This document shows positions 55,853-64,000 of a stretch of 64,000 nucleotides of DNA, piece after piece. How positions within the stretch are numbered: position 1 is the first letter of the stretch; each line of letters starts with the position of its first letter. Under the pieces are notes generated by a model, which saw only the letters and a list, made by a program, of their open reading frames with translations, was not told the origin of the DNA and did no database searches. A program made the translations under genes and the position numbers. The stretch covers positions 26,861,770 to 26,925,769 of the forward strand of contig OU862923.1 in NCBI GenBank assembly GCA_917880885.1. The letters run 5' to 3'. Source of the DNA: Limnephilus marmoratus (Eukaryota > Arthropoda > Insecta > Trichoptera > Limnephilidae).

Positions 55853-56837
55853 TGTAACGTATCACCTTGTTACAGGAAGCTAGCTCAGAATAATCATTGA
55901 TGTAAGGTTAAATAAGTGCAGTTTTATAACATACCTTTGTACTTTCTCCACTCTGCCTTCTCTGCCTTCTCACCGACTCGGGTCGCTTGGGTTGGGACAA
56001 AGGGGGGTTGAATTTAATTACAAAGGTTTTAAATATATGGATTTTAATAAGGTTTGGCTAGGTCTTAATACATGGTCTTAATTATAGTTAGATCTACTTA
56101 TATCTAAATCTTAACTAGTTGTCATATGGTTCGGGGTTGCTTCTCCATTGTTCACATCGTCATAGTTAATTGTTCACTGAAACTACCTTCGTGTCACTGG
56201 GTTCTCTGCGGGTGCCTTGGTAAGGTTGAGGTCCTCGATGGCAGCTCCTCCGGTTCAGCAGCTCAGGCCTTCCTAGCCGAGTTTCCTGCCTCTGAAGTCT
56301 GAAGTCTCCTGAAGTCGTCTGCTTCACTTCGCACTTTGGCCACTCGCCGCGTATGGTCACCGCACTTTCTTCGTCTCACGCCCAACTTTACGTCGCCGGG
56401 CGGAAGAACGTATGTTTTGCGAATCATTTCCTTGAACTCCACTATAACTTCTTCATCCACCGCCCAGCACCACCTCGCGGGGCGGGGAACCCGTACTTGG
56501 TGTTGCACCACCACTCGTGTCTCCTCTCTTCCCCGTCTCGGTCTTGACTCCTGTTTCTTCATCCACCGCCCAGCATCACGCCGCTGGGCGGGGAACGCGT
56601 ACTTGCCGTTGTACACTATACGTGTCTCCTCTCCGTCCCGGTCTTGACTCCTGTCTCGGCGTGCCCTATGAACTCGTAGGACCCGTGGCTCTACCCCGCA
56701 CTTCGCTCTTCTTCCGTTTTAGTCCTTGCACCCATATCTGTCATCACTTTCTTTGTCTTTGCTGCACAGAGCGAGACTCTTTCATAACACAATATTATTT
56801 ATTCAAATTTATTTGTGACGAAATTTGATTCGTCACA
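55853..56837. mobile_element. Probable solo LTR 2
   Basis: 985 bp from TGTAACGTATCACC to TTCGTCACA, so TG...CA. A 4-bp duplication ACTC lies at 55849-55852 and 56838-56841. It interrupts an R-B repeat, which fixes both ends. Four base pairs suits Gypsy-type elements. Orientation is not clear from TATA or poly(A) signals. Confidence 0.65.
56451..56662. repeat. 106-bp tandem repeat inside solo LTR 2
   Basis: Two units starting CTTCATCCACCGCCCAGC at 56451 and 56557, each with GGGCGGGGAAC and GTGTCTCCTCTC. A partial third unit may lie upstream (CGCCGGGCGGAAGAACGTA, 56393). Confidence 0.8.
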
Positions 56838-56859
56838 ACTCCTACCGCGTGTGAATTGA

Positions 56860-57365
56860 TTTTATGGTGAAACTATTTGTATAATGTAACCTTTTTATAA
56901 TGGAAGCCTTTTATGATGGAACTCTTTATACCTAATACAAGCTTTTTTTTATAATATAACCTTTTTATGATGGAACTTTTTTTATTATGTTACCTTTTCA
57001 TGTGGAATTTTTGTATAGTGTAATTTTTTTATTATGGAGTTTTTTTTATAATGTTACCTTTTTATGATGGCACTTTTTTTATAATGCATCCATTTTATGA
57101 TTGATTTTTTTATGATGGAACCCTTTTATGATGGAACTCTTTTTATAATAGAACTTTTTTTATAATGCAACCTTTTTTTTATAATGTAACCTTTTTATGA
57201 TCGATTTTTTTTTATTATGAAACCTTATTATGACGTGGAACCTTTTTTACGATGAAACATTTTTATGAGAACTTTTTTTTAATGAAACATTTTTATGGTG
57301 AAAACTTTTTATGATGTAACCTTTTCGTGATGGACCTTTTTTATGATGGATTTTTTGAACATGCA
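56860..57365. repeat. AT-rich satellite-like array
   Basis: About 500 bp built from variants of TTTTTATAATGTAACC and TTTTTATGATGGAAC alternating, giving a unit near 17-18 bp and a higher-order unit near 35 bp. There is no reading frame and no other copy in the window. Confidence 0.85.
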
Positions 57366-57466
57366 ACATCCATCAATAAATACCTACAGTAGCGACGGAC
57401 AGATACATTAGTAAGTTAGACTGTGATTCTTTTTTGTAAAATGACGCGTCTAAGTAGCGCAATGGA

Positions 57467-57560
57467 GTTGAATAATAAAAATAATAATGACGTTACATTT
57501 GTATAGCGCAGTTTTGTGTCATTTCACTTCAAGTGCGCTTAACTATAATGAATAAAAAAA
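57467..57560 (-). mobile_element. LINE tail, inverted
   Basis: TAGCGCAGTTTTGTGTCATT then CACTTCAAGTGCGCTTA is the complement of the 53095-53150 tail. Confidence 0.65.
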
Positions 57561-57783
57561 ATAATGATTCCTCACCCCCTTGGGACCCCTTTTGGTTGAT
57601 CCCCATTGGTTGACCGGTTGACCCCTCAACACCCACTTGGGATTGTGTGTATTGGTGCATGTGTGGGCATATACGCCTCCGTCAGCGATTTCCTTGTCAA
57701 AGGGGACTGAGAAACAGCAGTTAGTCTTGCTGTCGCCTATTTATTGTTGATAATATATTGTTAATAAGTATTTGTTTTTTTTT

Positions 57784-58378
57784 ACATTATCTCCATATAG
57801 AAAGGAATAAATTTTTAAATTAATTGAGGAAATTAATTTCCATCAGGGCCATCATCTTTGGGGATGCTGTGTGGAGGGTCTTTTTAGAAAAGGAAAGAGA
57901 GAAAGTTCTGGGAAGGGAAAGGAGGGATGGGTAGGAAACTGGGGGTCAGTGTGTAATGGAGTGACGGATGTATCCATCCCTCCCACTGCGGTGCAAGGCG
58001 ATGTACCGATAGACCTGGAGAAGTCAAATGGGGCTCCCTCACCCATTCTCTCCCGATCGGCCTGCCATGCAGCTAGTGGGCAGACACATCCGCCGCCAAG
58101 ACCCGGACAAACCCCATGATCCCGTGCACCCCTTCTAAATCACCAAACGTAGCGAACCGGCCGGAGAGGTCAAAAGACCTCCTGAACCAGTCTCCCTCGA
58201 TCCGGCCCGCCACGCAGCAAGTGGGCAGACGCATCGGCCACCAAAACCTTGACAAACCTCACCCCATGAACCCGGGCAGTCACCAAACGAGCGAACCACT
58301 TGGGGTGACCTATGGCAGAAGTGTTGGTTATCCAATAAATGGTTACCGGGCGGCGGTACCCACACCCGCCTCCCAAAT
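57784..58378 (-). mobile_element. LINE-tail SINE family, copy 5, with internal duplication
   Basis: Tail CATCATCTTTGGGGATGCTG / TGTGGAGGGTCTTTTTAG and the longest body of the family. The stretch GTGGGCAGACACATCCGCCG...CACCAAACGTAGCGAACC (58077-58159) is repeated, diverged, at 58219-58297. A 5' TTTTACATTATCTCC end is at 57781. Short open frames within are not coding. Confidence 0.65.
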
Positions 58379-58379
58379 T

Positions 58380-59100
58380 CAATTTCTTAACTATCATCGA
58401 TGAAAATGTTTTCCGAGCTTCATGAGTAAAAGATATTTTATCAAAATTTCCCACTAGGGTGATAACGTTTTTTATTGTCTTCAAATTTTGAATCATGGAA
58501 GCATGAAGATCGTCGTTAGTGACGTGCATAGTGCAATGGTCGATTAATTCCACTATTTACTTTGTTTGTTGGCTTATTCATATTACCCTTTGATCGTTGC
58601 GAGGTTCGTCGATCGTCTGATGGCCAAATCGTCTAGTTCGGCGAACCGCAATTATACCCTTTTTACAATTATTATTATTCTTTATTTATTATTTTAGACT
58701 CTTTTTCACGAACAATTACTCCCACGAGTTAGCTTTTCTAAGAACGGAAAATGACCACTAAAACTGCGCGCACAATCGATTAAGCTGGTATGAATTTCTT
58801 TGTGAGTTGGTAAGAACTTCTCCTTTGTTTATTTTAGTAAGGCAGCACTGCATAAAATTAAAGTCCTATTGCAGCGCAAAAAAGATTTACTACATTACTT
58901 GGAACATTTTTAATTTTGATAGGTATCTATTTACCTACTCGTTAGTCCCATACTTTACAGCGCTCTTGAGGCGATTTTTCGCAAAAACAGCGTTATATAA
59001 GTTGTCCAAATTTATTATGTTAATTTCTGTGGTGAATGTATATCTAATGGTATGAAAGAGACATTCGTGTATGAAAGGGATAGCTTTACACAACTGAAAT
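58380..59100. other. Unassigned with a LINE tail
   Basis: 58960-59022 carries an L2-like tail (TTTCGCAAAAACAGCGTTAT then AAATTTATTATG). Otherwise nothing is seen. Confidence 0.4.
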
Positions 59101-59104
59101 TGTA

Positions 59105-60008
59105 TACATATTAGTAGTAAAGAACAAATAAAATATCTCGGAATAATTATCGATATTAATTATCAAAATGGAAAAATCAAATAAACTCCACGACAGAATG
59201 TGGAAACTAATATATATATATTTCAGACTTAGAAATACTATCTCATTAAAAATATTAAAAGAAATTTACTTTGCACTTGCGCAATCTGTTCTACAATATG
59301 GAATCATTGCTTGGGGGGGGGGGGGGTGCATATAAATCATCCCTTCTCCCATTCGAAACAATTAAAAAAATTATCATAAAAAAACCGTATTACTACCCAA
59401 CAATAAACGTATTCCAAGAATTCCCCGTTCCCCCACTTACAAAAATTTACGAAAAAATAGCACTACTTCGGCTATATAAAGATATCGTTAGTAAAAATAT
59501 TACCCCACTGCTAAATATTAGCATAAGGAATACTTCTATTGGTGGACTATCTGTACCACCCGTACGAACTACAACAGCACAGAATCACTCTGTATATAAA
59601 GGAATAAAATTATTTAATCAATTACCCACTGGTATGCGAACAGAAAAAAATTACGACAAATATAAAAATGAACAAAACCTTATTTTCATAGTACCTACCA
59701 CCATATAATTTTAACTTTCTCTAGATATATTTTTGACTGTTTGTTATTCCTAATGTTTTATGTACATCCTATATACATTTCTTGTTTAATTTCTTTATAA
59801 TCTTTAAAAAATATGTTGAGTCTAAATCTCTTCATAATTTTAATTAAGTTCTTGATAGGGATTTTTTTAAATAATTCTTAGGTTATTAACAAGTTGTCCT
59901 CTCCTAAACACAAGTATTTGCTTTATTAGGAGAGTTTATAAATATGCAAGCTATATGTTATATTGTGTATATGTAAAATAAAAAAATAAAAAAAAATAAA
60001 AATAAAAA
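59105..60008 (+). pseudogene. Jockey-like LINE 3' end
   Basis: EQIKYLGIIIDINYQNGKIK, shifted frame LHDRMWKLI and LRNTISLKILKEIYFALAQS, then VLQYGIIAW followed by a run of about 14 G, then YKSSLLPFETIKKIII, LTKIYEKIALLRLYKDIVSK and YKGIKLFNQLPTGMRTEKNY, stop at 59708. This is the post-RT region of Jockey-type elements. The A-rich tail runs 59978-60008. Broken by at least one frameshift near 59190; the G-run may be another. Confidence 0.8.
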
Positions 60009-60009
60009 A

Positions 60010-61970
60010 TACTAATAGTTTTCTACCTACACCGAATTATTTATTGTCTTCCATCCCGTTTTATAAATTTACTTTGTGATCCTGTTAATTTCAACCTCGA
60101 AATCACTACAATTTCTTAATTTGGATGTGTGACCCGTTAATAATAGAAACTACTGGAAATATGGCATGGAAGCGTACCGACTGTCGTCGAGCTACGGCCA
60201 ATCTGCACCTGCACGGACTAGGAAGAAAAGGCGGGGAACCGCTGTGCGATGCTGTAGACGCGATTTGCCGTAGTATGAGTGAACGATGTTAGCGACACTT
60301 TGGTGCCCGCGGTTTCATAGATACTAATAGTGGGTGACGATCCATCACCCTCGATTCTATTGTCTGTGGTTTGACCTCATAATATTATATTCTTTAGTTT
60401 AAAACGTTTAGGTAGGTACTTTCTTTACCTCCATAAGATAATAGACCACTTGCATGGATTTCAAATTACTTGGAATAAATCGTGTGGATAGATTTTTCTA
60501 CTAAGATTACGAAAATTTAACAATTTTTTTTTAGAAATTTATAGTTTTTTTTAAATAATTAAATAAATAGGTTTTTTTGGGCTCGTGGCGTCACTACTTT
60601 AAAATGTTCCATCTCCGAAATATTCAATTAATTTTGTAAAATTTCACACAATTTTTTTTTTTATATGGCAACACTTTCAGGCGATTTTTTTAACTTGACA
60701 CTTAAAATTCACTAGTTTTATTGTACGTTACGTTGCGAACTTTGTTTGGTTCGACGTTTTGAAAGATGGTATAAAGTGAACATCCACAGCGGCTGACGTA
60801 GCATAATGGTAGTAGTGCTGATTTTAACAAAATCAAATTCTACAATATATTATTATAATAACAAGTACAAGTCAATTACATTGGATTTTGTCATATGTAG
60901 ACGTTGAACATTATAATGATTAATGATCAATAAAATGGATCAAGGAAACAAATATTTATGAGATGTAATATTTTTGGTATGCCCCGTTATTCCCCTGTGC
61001 CCTTCATGTGGAATACGTCGGTTTTTTTTTATGATTTTATGGCTATGTAATTTTTTTTTTCGCGCCCATAAACATATGTCCCGTCTATCCGGTTTATAAA
61101 AAAATTGTCCGATTTTTGGATTGAAAGTTTCAAAAAATCGAAAGGGTTCCAAAAATACGATTAAAGAAATACGGAATGTCTTAGAATGTTTGCCTAAACT
61201 GGTTTTTTTTTAATGTTGATGCAAGTGGCCTATTAGCCAATTAAATGCACGACTTTTTCACCTTTAATCCAAAAGTGCGAAAATAAATACCAGGGCGCCA
61301 TTCCTTTCGAGGGGACACCAGAACACAACTAAAACTTTCGATTTCGCCAGGGATACAAAAGTAGATAGCAGGAAGGGACCAGGGGTAATATTTTCAGAGA
61401 TGCGTCCATTACCCGCAGTGCGCCTTCGGGATACGTCGTAAATTATTCCGCTTCACGCGGCCGCGGGTCGGCCACCCCTGACATTATTCCAGGAGAGGTG
61501 ATCTTGGGGTTTTGAAATCCACGGGAAATGGCTCGTATAGAAATAGACATAAAGAATATTTTTTCTTTTATGCAATATTGTTGTCGGTGTGAACACATTT
61601 ATTTCACAAAAAAATTCTCATATTGTTTGTAGTGTACCAAAGGTTATAATACAACCATCTTTTGAATCCTTCATTCTTTAAGCAGAAAAATTAAAGCTTG
61701 ACATGTTACTGTCTTGAATGACGACGTTTATATTTATAAAACGAGTCCTTAATTTGTAAAATATCTACGCATTCTGCTTTTTAGAAATATTAGTCAGGCA
61801 AAATGTTACGGATGAAGAATTTTTCAAGAACTCTTAGTAAGAGATTTTAGCTGTTTTATATGTCAGATTTCTGCTCCATAAAATGTTTTGTAATTCTCAA
61901 ATTTACCTAAAATCAGCTAATGTAGGCGTGGAATGAAAATCTCTAAAAAAAATATACGAGCACGTGTTTT
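60010..61970. other. Mostly unassigned
   Basis: Non-coding. GGGTCGGCCACCCCTG at 61467-61482 looks like the inverted end of a hAT element (CAGGGGTGGCCGACCC), but no partner is found. Confidence 0.4.
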
Positions 61971-61979
61971 GTGACGAAA

Positions 61980-62295
61980 ATACTTCAGTTTGTCTATTTA
62001 TTTACAGTCTTACAAAACTAACATATATGAGTTTTATTTTTATTTTTATTTATCAAAAAATAATTACAAAAGCACATAATTTTGATAGTTTTATCATCAC
62101 ACGTTTGAGCATTTTTGAATATAGAAATATATCAAAGTAAATTCTTATTGAAATGAAATCGATGTTGAGTTATTATTTAAAAATGCTGGTAAAAACGGAG
62201 AATAATTAATCTTTCTGAACGGGACCGCCCTGTACAGTTGCAAGACCGTCTTTCGACGCAATTTGAATTCTCGGCCGCTGGTTAATCGCCCTTAA
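61980..62295. mobile_element. TTAA-bounded element, copy 3 (partial, inverted)
   Basis: Ends GGTTAATCGCCCTTAA. The inner part (CGCCCTGTACAGTTG, AAAATGCTGGTAAAAACGGA) is inverted relative to 20617-20830. The far terminus is not recognised. Confidence 0.6.
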
Positions 62296-62349
62296 CAAAA
62301 GGTGGCGATTCTTTTTTTATTTCTAGGTTTAAGCTTTTACATTTATTTG

Positions 62350-63120
62350 TAAGCAGACCCGGCCACACGTTGCTGTAGCTAACGAAACACAACGCCATTA
62401 CCCAACCTTTATAAAATCCACACCAGCCGCTTGCGAGCTGCCCGCTGCCTGAATTGAATATTTGAATTTTTCGGCTTTTACGGCTCTACTATAATAAGCG
62501 GTGACCCGACAATTCGTCCTGCGACAATTCATCCGGCGACAGTTCATCCTGCGACAGTTCATCCGGCCGACAGTTCATCCTGCCGACAGTTCATCCTGCC
62601 GACAGTTCATCCCGCCGACAATTCATCCGGCGACAATTCATCCTGCCTGATCATTTAGAAGATTTTTATTAAGTAAGTATGCAAAGAGGATATACGGCCG
62701 TACTACCAAAATCGATATACTTATATCTGAAGGCATCTTGAGTGGAAATACGCTGTAAAAATATTTTTACTAACAATAATTTCGACTCTCCGAAGAAGCA
62801 TGCGTGAATAACAAAATACGACGTACTTATACTTATAGGTTAGGTTAGGTTAGGTTGAATTGTCAGGATGAATTGTCGCCGGATGAATTGTCGGCTGGAT
62901 GAACTGTCGGCAGGATGAACTGTCGGCAGGATGAACTGTCGGCCGCATGAACTGTCGCAGGATGAACTGTCGCCGGATGAATTGTCGCAGGATGAACTGT
63001 CATGGAACCATAATAAGCATGTATTATATATATAAACCTTCCTCTTGAATCACTCTATCTATTAGTGAAAAAAGCATGAAAATCCGTTGCGTAGTTTAAA
63101 ACATCTATGCGCACTTCATT
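62350..63120 (-). mobile_element. Helitron host of the foldback element
   Basis: 62355-62490 (AGACCCGGCCACACG, GTAGCTAACGAAACACAACG) is the inverted 3' part of the Helitron type at 14618. 63035-63100 (CTCTTGAATCACTCTATCTA, GCATGAAAATCCGTTG) is the inverted 5' part of the type at 15228. The foldback at 62500-63009 sits between. Exact Helitron ends are eroded. Confidence 0.5.
62500..63009. mobile_element. Foldback element with minisatellite arms (Mutator-like)
   Basis: Left arm 62500-62647 and right arm 62857-63009 are inverted copies, each of nine or so 15-16-bp units (CGACAGTTCATCCTG and variants CGACAATTCATCCGG). The order of variant units is the same in both arms, so the arms match as wholes. 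A 9-bp duplication ATAATAAGC flanks it (62491-62499 and 63010-63018), the length typical of Mutator-like transposons. The 209-bp core has no coding frame and ends with (TAGGT)4 at 62836-62855. Confidence 0.8.
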
Positions 63121-63524
63121 TTGTACTATGTACCTAATGATGACTATTGTGCTAACGGTGAGAGTTTTCTTTTCTTTTTCATTTATGCTTACTTTGTTTG
63201 TTTATTTTTGTAGCTTGATTTTCTCGCAGAGTTTTTTTTAACCTTTACTTTTACAACTGTGAATATTCCCATTCTACTCTCCAGGAATTTGAGAGAGTTT
63301 CTAGAGAAATGCGGCTTATGAGCCTTCTGTTTAGCGTTGAAGGATACATTTTCTTCTGTTTTGTGTTTACAAACAATTGGCATTGCTGTAGTCGCTTGAA
63401 ATCACAAGAGCGAATGGTTTGCCTGCGCATTGTTACAAATTATTATGCTGTGTGAAGATTTTGTTTATTCTGTTCCGAGATTATACGTTCCTCTAAATTA
63501 AATAAACTGAATAATTTCAGATTA

Positions 63525-63585
63525 TTATGCCGTGTTGCGCTTCCTCTTTCTTTATCTGATTTTCATCATCGGGGCAAGTTGTGGT
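63525..63585 (-). mobile_element. Penelope-type terminus scrap
   Basis: TTATGCCGTGTTGCGCTTCC then TTTCATCATCGGGGCAAG. A degraded copy of the terminus at 29805. Confidence 0.5.
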
Positions 63586-63680
63586 GAAGTGTTTTTATGT
63601 TAAGGTATATGAGGAGATGATACTTTCCGCGTTAATTCTCTTATTATCGGTATTTTAGTATAATAATTACTTTTAATGTA

Positions 63681-64000
63681 TTAGGTCCTTACATATGGAA
63701 TTGGCGTTTTGTATGGGAGGAACATAAAGTCTATTTTTTTTAAATATAATATATTTATTTAATCAAAGTATGTACCATTGCTATCTACGCACTTTTGCCA
63801 TCGCATAGGCAGTTCATCGATCCCTTTACTAAAAAACCATTAGGACGGGAATCAATAAAATCTTTGAAGGCGGTTTGGACTGCCCCATCGGAGTTGAATT
63901 TTTTCCCTTGCAAGAAGTTATCCAAATTTCGAAAAAAAATGGTGATCTGTTGGGGCAAGGTCCGGAGAGTACGGTGGATGTCTTAGACATTCCAATTGAA
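63681..64000 (-). mobile_element. mariner element, cut by the window end
   Basis: TTAGGTCCTTACATATGGAA then TTGGCGTTTTG (63681-63711), preceded by TA, looks like a mariner terminal repeat. The transposase C-terminus follows on the minus strand. Confidence 0.7.
63759..64000 (-). pseudogene. mariner transposase C-terminus (partial)
   Basis: Minus strand: LRHPPYSPDLAPTDHHFF, with the SPDLAP motif that holds the last catalytic Asp of mariner transposases, then a frameshift at a run of T (+ strand A-run 63932-63939), then NLDNFLQGKKFNSDGAVQTA, PNGFFSKGIDELPMRWQKCV, DSNGTYFD and stop (63759-63761). The rest lies beyond the window. The frameshift suggests it is dead. Confidence 0.8.

Larger units (their letters stand above)
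55648..56860 (-). repeat. R-B dispersed family, copy 7, split by an LTR
   Basis: 55648-55852 and 56838-56860 are the halves: TTTTCTGAAGGTTACACTC joins CTACCGCGTGTGAATTG, as in the contiguous order seen (inverted) at 29140-29170. Confidence 0.7.

Noticed and set aside
56263..56828. Open frames on both strands as genes
   Set aside because: They fall in GC-rich tandem units of a probable LTR; the proline/serine-rich peptides follow base composition.
62836..62855. Telomere or telomere fusion at (TAGGT)4
   Set aside because: Only four units inside a transposon core, which is too short to claim a telomeric origin.
62500..63009. CRISPR-like array of short regular repeats
   Set aside because: Units are contiguous with no spacers, occur inverted in two arms, and have a 9-bp target duplication around them in eukaryotic DNA.

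Overview
This window is repeat-rich eukaryotic DNA that looks like it comes from an insect. It is AT-rich, contains a BEL/Pao LTR retrotransposon, mariner, hAT and Helitron elements, Penelope-like elements and tRNA-headed SINEs, and one insertion carries (TAGGT)4, the insect telomere motif. The mix would suit Lepidoptera or Hemiptera, but I cannot fix the order. I found no convincing host protein-coding gene, no functional tRNA or rRNA and nothing bacterial. Nearly everything recognisable is a mobile element, and most copies are truncated, frameshifted or nested.

Layout. Positions 1-1159 hold a pyrimidine-rich edge, one LINE-tail SINE and an unnamed dispersed repeat. Positions 1165-8019 are a complete, apparently intact BEL/Pao element: two 402-bp LTRs that read identical, a 1693-residue Gag-Pol frame and a 5-bp target duplication ATTCT. 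From 8 to 24 kb there are non-LTR retrotransposon fragments, a Penelope-type terminus, a SINE, two small Helitrons and a TTAA-flanked element. From 24 to 28 kb there are three Helitrons, one of which contains a Harbinger-like MITE that itself contains an L2-like LINE tail, plus a Penelope palindrome. From 28 to 36 kb there are palindromic Penelope termini and a run of three hAT elements inserted end to end at one TCTAGA-like site (32698-34907), one of them carrying a SINE and one a transposase relic. From 36 to 43 kb there is a Helitron split by a Penelope relic, a second Penelope relic with a GIY-YIG endonuclease, a LINE relic and a second TTAA element. From 43 to 53 kb there are a TIR MITE with a TA duplication, a SINE, Helitrons and several LINE 3' ends. 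From 53 to 57.4 kb there are two probable solo LTRs and a 500-bp AT-rich satellite. From 57 to 64 kb there are a LINE-tail SINE with an internal duplication, a Jockey-like LINE end, a 510-bp foldback element whose arms are mirrored 15-16-bp tandem repeats flanked by a 9-bp duplication (Mutator-like), and the end of a mariner transposase.

How the parts relate. Only the BEL/Pao element looks capable of encoding its own mobility. The non-autonomous elements would depend on relatives elsewhere. Several older copies are interrupted by younger ones, and paralogous uninterrupted copies within the window give empty sites that support the boundaries. I did not find a new cellular system. The most unusual structures are the foldback element at 62500-63009, the serial hAT insertion and the repeated pairing of Penelope termini with inverted repeats.
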